In this document: one piece after another, positions 20,432 to 29,396 of the stretch
Layout of the letters: every line of letters begins with the position of its first letter
Position numbering within the stretch: the stretch's first letter is position 1
Assembly (NCBI GenBank): GCA_963732335.1
Contig: CAVSZO010000052.1
Location: forward strand, 124,001-188,000
Reading direction: 5' to 3'
DNA: 64,000 bases
Source of the DNA: Desertimonas sp963732335
GTDB taxonomy: Bacteria > Actinomycetota > Acidimicrobiia > Acidimicrobiales > Ilumatobacteraceae
Translations under genes and position numbers: made by a program
The notes under the pieces: model-generated
What the model was told of the DNA's origin: nothing
The model's database searches: none
What the model saw: the letters and a program-made list of their open reading frames with translations, nothing else

Positions 20432-21011
20432 ATGTCAATTGCTGCCCGCGTGCGCCTCGCCCTGGCCCGCTCGCCATGGCTGTACTGGGCGATCGTCGCC
20501 GTGTTGGCGGCGGCTGCCGGGCTGTTCGTGATGCGCGCCGCCGACGGGGTCGAGGCGGCCCGCCAGTCGTGGGGCGAAGCACGCCCGGTCTACGTCGCAG
20601 CACGCGACGTCGAACCAGGCGCTTCGCTCGGCGCCACGGCCGAGCTGCGCCGAGTTGCCGGCGCCGATGGTCCCCGCCGACGCCGTCATCGACTTGGCCA
20701 CCGATGCCGTGGCCCGTCAGCACATCGCCGCCGGCGAGGTGATCGTCACCCACGACGTCTCGCCCACTGCCGCGCCGCAGTCGTTGATCCCCGCCGGCTG
20801 GCTGGCTGTCGCCGTCGCCGAGCCGGTGGCAACCGGAGCGCAGGTGGGCGACGGGGTGACCGTGGCGACCGGCGGAGTCGTCATCGCCGCCGACGGAGTC
20901 GTCGTCGGCATCGTCGGTGGCGGGCTGCTCGTGGCGGTGCCCGCCGACGAGGCGCCGCAAGTCGCCCACGCCGCGGCAACGGGCGACGTCGCCGTCCTCC
21001 TCGAGCGGTGA
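20432..21011 (+). CDS. SAF-domain protein, CpaB/RcpC-like (one frameshift)
   Basis: One N-terminal membrane helix (WLYWAIVAVLAAAAGLFVM, residues 17-35), then a SAF domain beginning ARPVYVAARDVEPGASL. The rest, VDLATDAVARQHIAAGEVIV and IPAGWLAVAVAEPVATGAQV, is in another frame with a shift near 20650. About 192 residues. SAF proteins with this layout occur in Flp/tad pilus assembly (CpaB) or as periplasmic sugar-binding modules; no other pilus gene is in the window, so the role is open. Its 3' end overlaps uppP on the other strand. The RBS GGGAGG at 20420-20425 precedes ATG 20432. Confidence 0.7.
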
Positions 21012-21849
21012 CCCGTGCGAACCTCAGGCCGCGGTAGGCAACGACGGCCAGGACGAACAGGCCGGCGACGACGCGATAGATCACGAAGGGCATGAAGCTG
21101 TGCGTGCGGACGAGGCGCAACAGTCCCCACACCGCCAGCCATCCGGAGATCCCCGCCGTGACGATGCCGACAAGCATCGGCACGGCGAGCCCGTCCGGGA
21201 TTCCGTCGTCTGCGAGGCCGGCCATCTTCAGGGCGACTGCACCCGCCGTCACGGGGATCATCATCAGAAAGCTGATGCGGGCCGCGGCGTCGCGGTCGAA
21301 CCGGGCAAACCTTCCGGCCGTCATGGTGATTCCCGACCGTGACGTGCCCGGATTGAGGGCGAGCGCCTGGGCGGCGCCGATGAGGACGGCATCACGGGCG
21401 TGCAGGCCCTCGATCTTGCGATCGCCTGGCATCCGGTCGGCGACGCCGAGGAGCAGCCCGCCGAGGATCAGCGAGATGGCGATGATCGTCGGCGTGCCGA
21501 GGTTCTCGTCGATCGAGTCCTCGAACACCGCCCCGACCGCTGCCGCCGGCACGGTGGAGAGGAGGAGCAGCCAGGCGACTCGGCCATCGGGGTCGCCGCG
21601 GCCGGCCGGCCGCAACACTGCGAGACCGGCCTTGATGTAGCGCACGAGGTCGTGCCGGAAGTAGGCCACCGCGGCGATCAGCGTGCCGATGTGCAGGGCG
21701 ACGTCGAACGCCTTCTCGATGCTGGCGTCCTCGAAGTCGTCCCAGTTGAACAGCCACGGGACGAGCAGGAGGTGGCCGCTCGACGAGATCGGCAGGAACT
21801 CGGTCAGCCCCTGGACGAGGCCGAGCATGATGGCGTGAAAGATCGGCAT
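20881..21849 (-). CDS. uppP: Undecaprenyl-diphosphatase (BacA type)
   Basis: Integral membrane phosphatase that recycles undecaprenyl pyrophosphate, the lipid carrier for peptidoglycan and other polymers; it confers bacitracin tolerance. Motif 1 is GLVQGLTEFLPISSSGHLLL at residues 10-29, with the catalytic Glu17 and His26; motif 2 is NPGTSRSGITMTAGRFARF. Eight or so hydrophobic helices. At 322 residues it is longer than the usual 265-285: the last 50 residues are Arg-rich and lie antisense to the SAF gene, so the true stop may be near 21010 with a missed frameshift. Confidence 0.92.
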   Translation of the reverse strand: MPIFHAIMLGLVQGLTEFLPISSSGHLLLVPWLFNWDDFEDASIEKAFDVALHIGTLIAAVAYFRHDLVRYIKAGLAVLRPAGRGDPDGRVAWLLLLSTVPAAAVGAVFEDSIDENLGTPTIIAISLILGGLLLGVADRMPGDRKIEGLHARDAVLIGAAQALALNPGTSRSGITMTAGRFARFDRDAAARISFLMMIPVTAGAVALKMAGLADDGIPDGLAVPMLVGIVTAGISGWLAVWGLLRLVRTHSFMPFVIYRVVAGLFVLAVVAYRGLRFARVTARGGRRRRPLPRRGRLAAPRRRAPPRAARHRRCRRRLRRRR

Positions 21850-21883
21850 GTGAGTCGGTTGTGTCCAGCGAGTCAGGCCGGAT

Positions 21884-23230
21884 TCATGCGCCGCTCATCG
21901 TGACGTCGCGGATCACCAGGCTGACGCCGGCGGCGCCCATCGGCAGCCAGTCGACGTCGCCACCGATCTCGACGACGTCGAGCAGCATCCGCTGAAGCGT
22001 CGACCCGATCGTGAACTCACGCACTGGTGCGCCAAGCTCACCGTCGCGGATCAACAGACCCGAGGCCCCGGTCGAGAAGTCACCACTCACGGCATTGACG
22101 CCCGAGTGCAATCCGTAAACCATGTCGACGAGGACGCCGTCGTCGACGTCGGCGACGAGCGCCGCCTGATCTCTCGTGCCTGGTTGCAGCTGCAATGCCA
22201 GGCATCCCGTGCCCGTGGAGCTCGCGTACCCACCGCGCACGGCGTTGCCAGTCGACACAGTGTTCGCTCGACGGGCGGAGTAGCTGGAATGGACGAACTT
22301 GGCCAGCACGCCACCGTCGATGAGGACGTTGCGCCGCGCCGCCAAGCCCTCGCCGTCGACATCAGTGGCGGTGTAGGCGAGCGGGTTCGTGGGGTCGTCG
22401 ACGAGGGTGACGGTGTCGCTGGCGACCTGCTCGCCGAGCCGGTCACGGAACAGGCTGCGCCCCTTGACGAGGCTCTCCCCGTTGAGCGTCGAACCGATGA
22501 TCGAGAGGAACTGGGCGGTGACGAACGGCGCGAGCACGACCGTGACCCGTTTGCTCGGCGGCTTCGTCGCACCGAGCAGCCGCGTGGCCCGCATCGCCGC
22601 ATCGCCGGCGGCGACGGACAGGTCGAGCTCGTCCGGGTGGCGTCCAACGCTGAAGCCGAAGCCGGTCTGCGTCTCGGTTCCCTCGTCGGCGAGCGTTGAC
22701 GCCATCACGTAACAGCCGTTGGAGCGACCGCCCCGCAGGATCCCGGTCGTCGTGGCGACGGCGTGCTCGGACCACCCGTCGGCGTAGTTGGCGTCGTCCA
22801 TGCGGATCCGCGGGTCGGCCGCGAGGGCCAGCTTCTCGAGCTCGAGGGCCAACTCGATCTTGCGTTCGTTCGGGTAGGCGGCCAGCTCGTCACTCCACAG
22901 CGACTGTTCGGTGACGGCGACACCGTCCGGCTCGGCCAGGCCGGCCCACTCGTCGACCGTCCCGAACGCCACGTTGTCGCGGGCTTCGGCGACGACCTCG
23001 GCGAGCGCCGACTCGTCGAGCGTCCCGGCGTAGGCGAAGCCGGTGCGGCCGTCGCGGATCACCCGTACGCCGACGCCGGCGCTGTCGGCGGAGACGTACT
23101 TCTCGACCTCGCCCTCGTAGACGCGTACCTGCGTCTCGCCGCCACGCGAGACGTAGGCCTCGATCTGCTCGCCTGGATGGGCCCGGTCGATGATCCCGGC
23201 GGCGATCGCCTGCAACGCTCCGGCGCTCAC
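21884..23230 (-). CDS. pmbA: Metallopeptidase TldD-related protein (PmbA/TldE)
   Basis: Non-catalytic partner of TldD in the heterodimeric zinc peptidase that trims modified peptides and unfolded proteins. About 448 residues, intact once the junction with tldD is resolved. Seen: AYVSRGGETQVRVYEGEVEK near the N-terminus, SDSAGVGVRVIRDGRTGFAY-type segment, GFSVGRHPDELDL, KRVTVVLAPFVTAQFL, and the C-terminal HSGVNAVSGDFSTGASGLLI. It lacks HExxxH, as expected. GTG 23230 overlaps the tldD stop (GTGA). Confidence 0.9.
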   Translation of the reverse strand: MSAGALQAIAAGIIDRAHPGEQIEAYVSRGGETQVRVYEGEVEKYVSADSAGVGVRVIRDGRTGFAYAGTLDESALAEVVAEARDNVAFGTVDEWAGLAEPDGVAVTEQSLWSDELAAYPNERKIELALELEKLALAADPRIRMDDANYADGWSEHAVATTTGILRGGRSNGCYVMASTLADEGTETQTGFGFSVGRHPDELDLSVAAGDAAMRATRLLGATKPPSKRVTVVLAPFVTAQFLSIIGSTLNGESLVKGRSLFRDRLGEQVASDTVTLVDDPTNPLAYTATDVDGEGLAARRNVLIDGGVLAKFVHSSYSARRANTVSTGNAVRGGYASSTGTGCLALQLQPGTRDQAALVADVDDGVLVDMVYGLHSGVNAVSGDFSTGASGLLIRDGELGAPVREFTIGSTLQRMLLDVVEIGGDVDWLPMGAAGVSLVIRDVTMSGA

Positions 23231-24621
23231 GCGGCGGTTCCCCCGATGGTCAGCGCCTTGACCCGCAGTGTCGGGACAGCCGTCGCCGACCGGAACGCCC
23301 TGGCCGTCCTTGCCGCACGTGCCCGGGCGGCCCATGGCGAAGTCACCGGCGATCATGTCGATGTCGCGCAGCACCTGCGGACCGTTGCCGATGAGGTTGC
23401 CCTCACGCAACGGCACGGTGATCTCTCCGTTCTCGATGAGATAGGCCTCGAGCATGCCGAACACGAAGTCACCGGTCGCCGGGTTGACCTGGCCGCCACC
23501 GAGCTCGGCGACGTACACGCCGTAGTCGGTGGCCCGGATGATCTCTTCTTCGTCGTCGGGCCCGTCCATGACGTACGTGTTCGTCATCCGCACCATCGGC
23601 AGGTGGCGGTAGCTCTCCCGGCGCCCGTTGCCGCGGAACGGCTTGCCCTCCTTGCGGGCGCGGATGAGGTCCCACATGTAGTCGGTGAGCACGCCGTTCT
23701 CGATCAACACGTTGCGCTGCGTCGGCGTGGCCCTCGTCGTCGAAGCCGAGCGTGCCCCACTCCCCCGCCATCGTGCCGTCGTCGATGAGCGTGACGTTCG
23801 AGGAGGCGACCTGCTCGCCGACCTTGCCGGCGTACACGCTGGCACCCTTGGCGATGGCGTCGGCCTCGAGCCCGTGCCCGCACGCCTCGTGGAAGAGGAC
23901 GCCGCCGCTGCCCCGCTTGATCACCACGGGCATCGTGCCCGACAGGAGCCGGACGGGCCTCCAGCTTGGTGGTCGCCATCCGCGCCGCATCGCGGGCCAG
24001 CGCCTCGACGTCGACCCGGTCGAACGTCTCGAACCCGACCGTGTGGCCGACCGACTGGAAGCCGGTCTGCATCCCGGTGTCGCCGTCGGCGACGACGCTG
24101 ATCCGGGACATGCACCGCGTGATCGAGTCCTCGGTGAGCACGCCGTCGGTGTTGGCGATGAGGACGTTCTTGCGGCTGTCGGCGTACGACGCCGACACCT
24201 GCACGACCGAGTTGCCCGACGAGCGGGCGGCGTCGTCGATGCGGCGCAGCAGCTCGACCTTGGCCGACTTCGGCACCCCGCTCGGATCGACCTCGACGTG
24301 GTTGACGCGGTGCCATTCGGCCGGTGCGAGGGCGACGTTCGCGGCGCCGCCGGTTCCGTTGCGTGCCGCCGCCGCAGCCGCCTCGGCGGCGGCCGTGAGA
24401 CCAGCCTCGGTGAGGTCGCTGGTGTAGGCGTACCCGGCCGTCTCTCCGGCCAGGACCCGAACGCCGGCGCCACGGTCGCGGCCGCTGTTGACCTGCTCGA
24501 CCCGGCCGTCGTCGAGACCGGCCGAGGTCGAACGCTTGTCCTCGGCGTAGATCTCGGCGAAGTCGCCGCCGGACCGCATCGCCGTTGCCAACACGCGGGG
24601 AAGGATGTCGTGGTCGATCAC
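23227..24621 (-). CDS. tldD: Metalloprotease TldD (three frameshifts)
   Basis: Catalytic subunit of TldD/TldE. The zinc motif HExxxH is in LFHEACGHGLEAD; the family ending GKDGQGVPVGDGCP continues, after a shift near 23262, as TLRVKALTIGGTAA with TGA at 23227-23229. Other shifts lie near 23730 and 23955, each joining conserved blocks (RTSVIEDG-type IDDGTMAGEWGTLGFDDEG, then RNVLIENGVLTDYMWD). About 464 residues, normal for the family. GTG 24621 is supported by TAGCGT 7 bases upstream. Confidence 0.9.
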
Positions 24622-24628
24622 CCGGGTG

Positions 24629-24634
24629 ACGCTA
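24629..24634 (-). promoter_or_regulatory. Leaderless-type -10 (TAGCGT) of tldD
   Basis: On the minus strand TAGCGT ends 7 bases before GTG 24621, so tldD-pmbA can be transcribed apart from the upstream thioesterase. Confidence 0.5.
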
Positions 24635-24696
24635 CCGGGACGCAGCCTCCGATCCGCGCCCGCCGCTGCACCGCCTGCGCAGCCATTCGGGCGGCG

Positions 24697-25083
24697 TCAG
24701 GCGGACTTGCCGCACTTGGACATGAAGCGCTCGACGTCGACGACGACACGGACGACCTTGCCGACGGCCACCAGGCCGCGTTCGTCGGAGGCCGACACGG
24801 TGAACGTCAGGCGGCGCCCGTCGACCTTGACGAGGACGGCCTCGGCGATCACCTCCGCACCGACGGCAGACGGCTGCAGGTGGTCGAGCCGTACGTTGAT
24901 GCCGACCGTCGTCGAGCCCGTCGGGAGCTCACCGGCGATGGCCCGGCAGCTCGCCTCCTCGCACAGGGCGATCAGCCGCGGCGTCCCGAGGACGGGGACC
25001 GTCCCCGAACCGAGGGCGATCGCCGTATCCGCCTCGGTGACGACGAGCTTCGCCTCGCCTCGCAATCCGGTCGCCACACTCAC
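24697..25083 (-). CDS. Hotdog-fold thioesterase, FlK-like
   Basis: 128 residues, intact. The segment GTPRLIALCEEASCRAI matches the active-site helix of the fluoroacetyl-CoA thioesterase-like family (catalytic Thr and Glu), followed by the core strands TTVGINVRLDHLQPSAVGAE and RRLTFTVSASDERGLVAVGK. Probably hydrolyses acyl-CoA or related thioesters in the cytosol; the physiological substrate is unknown. TAGCCT lies 8 bases before the GTG start. Confidence 0.8.
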   Translation of the reverse strand: MSVATGLRGEAKLVVTEADTAIALGSGTVPVLGTPRLIALCEEASCRAIAGELPTGSTTVGINVRLDHLQPSAVGAEVIAEAVLVKVDGRRLTFTVSASDERGLVAVGKVVRVVVDVERFMSKCGKSA

Positions 25084-25091
25084 GACTGTTC

Positions 25092-25097
25092 AGGCTA
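25092..25097 (-). promoter_or_regulatory. Leaderless-type -10 (TAGCCT) of the thioesterase
   Basis: On the minus strand TAGCCT ends 8 bases before GTG 25083. Confidence 0.4.
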
Positions 25098-25103
25098 TGG
25101 CGA

Positions 25104-25123
25104 TCCGCCGGACATGCGGCGGA
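25104..25123. promoter_or_regulatory. Inverted repeat in a divergent promoter region
   Basis: TCCGCCG-GACATG-CGGCGGA, a 7-bp perfect inverted repeat with a 6-base spacer, between the divergent thioesterase and PAP2 genes. It may be an operator; chance occurrence in GC-rich DNA cannot be excluded. Confidence 0.3.
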
Positions 25124-25180
25124 CCAGGAGGACACGCCGAATGTGACGGATCTGCGCGCCTTCCGCGCGCCTCCAGGACC

Positions 25181-25186
25181 TAGCCT
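25181..25186 (+). promoter_or_regulatory. Leaderless-type -10 (TAGCCT) of the PAP2 gene
   Basis: TAGCCT ends 7 bases before ATG 25194 and supports that start over GTG 25143. Confidence 0.5.
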
Positions 25187-25193
25187 CAATGTC

Positions 25194-26106
25194 ATGCAGG
25201 CTGCACCTGCCAGCGTTGACCAGCTGGTGAGTGTCGACGCCAAGGTTCCCCCCGAGCGCGATCACCGCCTGTTCTGGTGGAAAGAGGCACTGATCGCGGT
25301 CGTCTTCTACGCCGTCTACTCGTGGACCCGCAACCAGTTCGGGTCCAACCGCGTCGGCGGCGACCTGGTCCCCCTCCATGCCTTCAACAACGCCAGGCGG
25401 GTGATCCGCTTCGAACGCCTCGTCGGCCTGTTCCACGAGGAGTCGATCCAGGAGTGGTTCCTGTCCCAACGGTGGCTGATCCAGGCGATGAACGTCTTCT
25501 ACGGCACGGCCCACTTCGTGGTCACGCTGGGCGTCTTCCTGCTGTTGTACCTCAAGCGCAAGGACGTCTTCCCGCAGTGGCGCAACACGCTGGCCGTGAT
25601 GACGGCGTTGGCGATCGTCGGCTTCGCGCTGTTCCCGCTGATGCCGCCGCGCCTGCTCGACGCCCCGTGCGCCGACTACGGCGGAGCGTGCATCGGCTCC
25701 GGTCTGCGTCCGGAGGGCGGCACCTTCGGCTTCGTCGACACACTGGCCGTCTACGGCGGGCCGTGGTCGTTCGACTCCGAGGGCATGGCCGACATCTCCA
25801 ACCAGTACGCGGCGATGCCCAGCCTGCACATCGGCTGGGCGACGTGGTCGGCGATCGCCCTGTGGCCGCTGCATCCATCGCTGGTGGCTGCGGGCGGCGG
25901 TGCTCGCCTACCCGCTGCTGACCATGCTGGTCATCATCGTCACCGGCAACCACTACTGGATCGACGCAGTGGGTGGGCTCGTCATCTTCGCCGTCGGGGC
26001 GATCGTCGGCTGGGGGATCCACCGCTGGAACCAGGACCGCCTCGACCGGGCCTGGGAACGCGAGCACGCCTCGACCGGCGCGTCGGGGCGACGCGGACAG
26101 TGCTGA
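25194..26106 (+). CDS. PAP2 superfamily membrane phosphatase/phosphotransferase (one frameshift)
   Basis: Membrane protein of about 304 residues with six hydrophobic segments (for example EALIAVVFYAVYSWTR, AHFVVTLGVFLLLYLKR, TLAVMTALAIVGFALFPLMP). The PAP2 signature is split: MPSLHIGWATWSA (P-S-x-H with general-acid His) and, after a shift near 25895, VTGNHYWIDAVGGLVIF (His nucleophile and Asp). The long soluble loop with CADYGGACIGSG before the PSLH motif resembles AUR1/inositolphosphotransferase-like proteins of actinobacteria. Likely acts on a lipid phosphate on the outer face of the membrane. ATG 25194 is fixed by the -10. Confidence 0.8.
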
Positions 26107-26118
26107 AATAGTGACCTC

Positions 26119-27162
26119 GTGACGGCTGTCCCGTTGGTCCTCGCCCTGCTCACTCTCCCCGCCGCCGCCGCTCCGTTCGATCAGTCGGCGACGACGATCG
26201 ACGAGGTGCTGGCCCTCGGACGACCCGTCGTGCTCGCCCACACCGGCGGCGAGGACCGCTATCCAGGATCGACGATGTACGCCTTCCGCAACAGCGTGGC
26301 TGCGGGCGTCGACGTGCTCGACCTCAACGTCACACTGTCCGCCGACGGCGTCCTCGTCGTGCACCACGACCTCACCGTCGATCGCACGACGAACGGGACA
26401 GGCGTCGTCGCCGAGATGTCCCTCGCCGAGCTCCACGCCCTCGACAACGCCTACTGGTTCACCGCCGACTGCGGCGCCTGCACCGACCAGCCGGCCGACG
26501 CCTACGTCCACCGCGGCATCCGCACCGGTGACGTGCCGCCGCCGGAGGGGTTCACGCCGGACGACTTCGCCATCCCGACGCTGGCCACCGTCGTCGGCGC
26601 CTTTCCGGACATCCCGCTCAACATCGAGATCAAGGGCACCGGCGAGCTGGCGCTCGAGACGGCCGACGTGCTCGTCGCCGAGCTGACCGAGCTCGACCGT
26701 CTCGACAGCGTCGTCGTGGCGTCGTTCGAGGACGAGGTGATCTCCCAGGTCACGGCCATCGCCCCGGACGTCGAGGTCTCGCCCGGCCTGGCCGCCACCG
26801 CCGCCTTCATCCTCGACGGCACACCGCTGCCGGACGGCCAGCGGATCCTCCAGCTGCCGCCGGTGTTCGACGGGACCGATCTGTTGACGCCCGAGATCAT
26901 CGGCGCGGCGCACGACGCCGGCTACGTGATCTGGGTGTGGCCCAACGACCGCGCCTTGGAGAACGCCGCGGCCTACGCCGAGCTGCTCGCCCGCGGGGTC
27001 GACGGCCTCAACATCAACGACCCGGAGGCGGGCGTCGCCGCCGTCGAGGCGTTCGTTGGCCGAGACCACGCCGACGACCTGAGCCGCCGACGACTCGGGC
27101 GGCGCTCCGGGGAGGTAGCGTCGTGGGGCGATGTGGCTCGAACAGATCCGCGAGCCAGGTGA
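26119..27162 (+). CDS. Glycerophosphodiester phosphodiesterase-family protein, secreted, variant active site
   Basis: Signal peptide VTAVPLVLALLTLPAAAAPF, then a TIM-barrel of the GDPD type: VVLAHTGGEDRYPGSTMYAF, DVLDLNVTLSADGVLVVHHD, VDRTTNGTG, LNIEIKG, and WVWPNDRALENAAAYAELLA. In typical enzymes the first motif is HRG....PENT and the second ELDV; here ENT reads GST and E-x-D reads DLN, so two metal ligands are altered. A 30-residue cysteine-containing insertion (TADCGACTDQPADAY) is also unusual. GTG start; the 3' end overlaps dxs by 32 bases, though the last 20 codons look uncharacteristic and a missed shift could shorten it. Confidence 0.75.
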   Translation: MTAVPLVLALLTLPAAAAPFDQSATTIDEVLALGRPVVLAHTGGEDRYPGSTMYAFRNSVAAGVDVLDLNVTLSADGVLVVHHDLTVDRTTNGTGVVAEMSLAELHALDNAYWFTADCGACTDQPADAYVHRGIRTGDVPPPEGFTPDDFAIPTLATVVGAFPDIPLNIEIKGTGELALETADVLVAELTELDRLDSVVVASFEDEVISQVTAIAPDVEVSPGLAATAAFILDGTPLPDGQRILQLPPVFDGTDLLTPEIIGAAHDAGYVIWVWPNDRALENAAAYAELLARGVDGLNINDPEAGVAAVEAFVGRDHADDLSRRRLGRRSGEVASWGDVARTDPRAR

Positions 27163-29086
27163 CCTGCGCGATCTGAGCTACGACGAGCTGGCCGCCTTGG
27201 CCGGGGAGATCCGCGACTTCATCGTCGCCGCCGTCGCCGAGAACGCCGGCCACCTCGGTTCCAATCTCGGTGTCGTCGAGCTGACCCTGGCCCTGCACCG
27301 CGTGTTCGACTCGCCGCGCGACGCGCTGCTCTGGGACACCGGCCATCAGGCGTACGTGCACAAGCTCGTCACCGGCCGCCAGGAGGGGTTCGCCCGGTTG
27401 CGCCAGACGGGCGGTCTGTGCGGGTACCCGTCGCGGGAGGAGAGCCCGCACGACTTCGTCGAGAACTCGCACGCCTCGACGATCCTCAGCTACGCCTACG
27501 GCCTCGCCGTCGCCCGCGATCTCGGCGGCGCCGATCACCGCCACGTCGTGGCAGTCATCGGCGACGGCTCGATGACCGGCGGGATGGCCTACGAGGCGCT
27601 GAACAACCTCGGCCACGCCGGCAAGCGGGTGATCGTCATCCTCAACGACAACGGTCGCAGCTACGCGCCGACGATCTCCAACCTGACGGCGGAGCGGTCC
27701 GGACCGCCGGACGGTCCGGAGACGGCACCGATCATCAGCCGCATCGGCGACGTCCTCTCGCACTTCCTCACCGACATCCGGCTGAACCCGGTGTACGTGC
27801 GGCGCCAGCGCAAGCTCGAGGAGCTCGTTCGCGAAGTTCCCCTCGTCGGCTATCCGGCCGAGCGTGCCGTCGAGGCGGTCAAGGCGGCCGCACGCGAGTT
27901 CCTCCAGCCGCCATCGTTCTTCGAGGCGCTCGGGGTCCGCTACGTGGGTCCTGTCGACGGACACGACCTCGCGGCCCTCGAACCGGCGCTCCGCAACGCC
28001 GTCGAGCTCTCCGCCGAAGGGCCGATCGTGGTCCACGTCCTGACGCAGAAGGGCCGCGGCTATCCGCCGGCGGAGGACGACGACGAGAAGCACCTCCACG
28101 ACGCTCCCGTCTTCGATCCGGCGATCGGTCCGCCCAAGGCGGTCCCGACGGGGTACACGCAGACGTTCGCCGAGACCGTCATCAAGCTCGCCGAAGCCGA
28201 CGACCGGATCGTCGCGATCACCGCGGCGATGGCCGGCCCGACCGGGCTGCTGCCGTTCGAGGAGCGCTTCCCCGACCGCTTCTTCGACGTCGGCATCGCC
28301 GAGCAACATGCCGTCACGGCGGCGGCCGGGATGGCGATGGGCGGGATGCGCCCGATCGTGGCGATCTACTCGACGTTCCTCAACCGCGCCTGGGACCAGG
28401 TGGTCTACGACGTCGCGTTGCACCGTCTCCCCGTCGTGTTCTGCATCGATCGGGCCGGGATCACCGGGCCGGACGGACCGAGCCACCACGGCGTGTTCGA
28501 CCTGGCGATGCTCGCCAGGGTGCCGGGGATGCGTGTGCTCGCCCCGTCGAGCGCCCAGGAGCTGCAGGTGATGATGGCCGACGCGATGCTGCTCGCCGAC
28601 GACGGGCCGGTCGCCATCCGCTACCCGCGTGGCCGCGCCCACCAGGTGGCCGAGCACGAGGTCGGTTCCGGTCTGGCCGCCCGCCGTGTGCGGCAGTCGA
28701 GTGACCCGGCGAGCTCGGCGTGCGTGATCGCCATCGGCAAGCTCGTCGCCGTCGCCGAACGCGCCGCGGCGGAGCTCGCCGACGCCGGAGTCGACGTCAC
28801 GGTGTGGGACGCAAGGTGCTGCGCACCGCTCGACCCGGTGATGCTCGCCGACGCCGCCCTGCACCGGGCGGTGGTCACGGCCGAAGACGGCGTCCGCGAC
28901 GGTGGGGTCGGATCGACGATCGCGGCCTGCGTCGGCGAGCTGTCGCCATCGACGGTGACGTGCTCGCTCGGGCTCCCCGCCCGGTTCATCCCCCACGCCG
29001 GCACGCCGGAGGAGATCCTCTCGGCGCTCGGTCTGGACCACACCGGGATCGCTGCGGCAGTGCGCAACACGCTGGCCCGCCGCTGA
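27131..29086 (+). CDS. dxs: 1-deoxy-D-xylulose-5-phosphate synthase
   Basis: Thiamine diphosphate enzyme that starts the MEP isoprenoid pathway from pyruvate and glyceraldehyde 3-phosphate. Intact, 651 residues. Seen: NAGHLGSNLGVVELTLALH, the TPP motif GDGSMTGGMAYEALNN from residue 144, GHDLAALEPAL, the pyrimidine-domain FDVGIAEQHAVTAAAGMA, and DRAGITGPDGPSHHGVFDLA. TAGCGT (27116-27121) lies 9 bases before the ATG. Because it is a TPP enzyme it depends on the thiamine operon found 3 kb downstream. Confidence 0.97.
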   Translation: MWLEQIREPGDLRDLSYDELAALAGEIRDFIVAAVAENAGHLGSNLGVVELTLALHRVFDSPRDALLWDTGHQAYVHKLVTGRQEGFARLRQTGGLCGYPSREESPHDFVENSHASTILSYAYGLAVARDLGGADHRHVVAVIGDGSMTGGMAYEALNNLGHAGKRVIVILNDNGRSYAPTISNLTAERSGPPDGPETAPIISRIGDVLSHFLTDIRLNPVYVRRQRKLEELVREVPLVGYPAERAVEAVKAAAREFLQPPSFFEALGVRYVGPVDGHDLAALEPALRNAVELSAEGPIVVHVLTQKGRGYPPAEDDDEKHLHDAPVFDPAIGPPKAVPTGYTQTFAETVIKLAEADDRIVAITAAMAGPTGLLPFEERFPDRFFDVGIAEQHAVTAAAGMAMGGMRPIVAIYSTFLNRAWDQVVYDVALHRLPVVFCIDRAGITGPDGPSHHGVFDLAMLARVPGMRVLAPSSAQELQVMMADAMLLADDGPVAIRYPRGRAHQVAEHEVGSGLAARRVRQSSDPASSACVIAIGKLVAVAERAAAELADAGVDVTVWDARCCAPLDPVMLADAALHRAVVTAEDGVRDGGVGSTIAACVGELSPSTVTCSLGLPARFIPHAGTPEEILSALGLDHTGIAAAVRNTLARR

Positions 29087-29103
29087 ACTCGGCCACGAGG
29101 CAA

Positions 29104-29396
29104 TCACGCCGCCGCGAGGACGCCGCTCTTCTCGGTGCGCTGTTCCCGCTCGGCACCCGTCGGCACTCCGCCGTCCCAGTGCTCGAACGTCTGGGCGGCC
29201 CAGTACACGGCGAAGGGGATGAGCTCGAGGATCTCGAGCCACAGGATCTGATGACGCCAGTCGCGGTCGAAGAGCTTGCCGATGACGACCAAGGCGGCGG
29301 AAACCACCATCGCCGCGGCGGTCAGGGCGTACACCGTCCGGTAGCCCGGCCTCGCACTGCGGGCGGCAACGCCTGCCGGTCGCGAGCACGAAACAT
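29104..29396 (-). CDS. Small membrane protein of unknown function (possible frameshift near start)
   Basis: Not recognised. The hydrophobic core RTVYALTAAAMVVSAALVVI and ILWLEILELIPFAVYWAAQT gives two membrane helices, followed by a charged tail ending SGVLAAA. The ATG at 29396 directly abuts the stop of the NfuA-like gene (TGA-ATG) and starts MFRARDRQALPPA; a one-base shift is then needed to reach the helices. Without a shift, a GTG inside the first helix would be the start. About 97 residues. Probably co-transcribed with the NfuA-like gene. Confidence 0.55.

Noticed and set aside
27014..29389. A 791-codon open frame on the minus strand over dxs
   Set aside because: Shadow of an intact, fully motif-supported dxs; its composition is low-complexity and matches no family.
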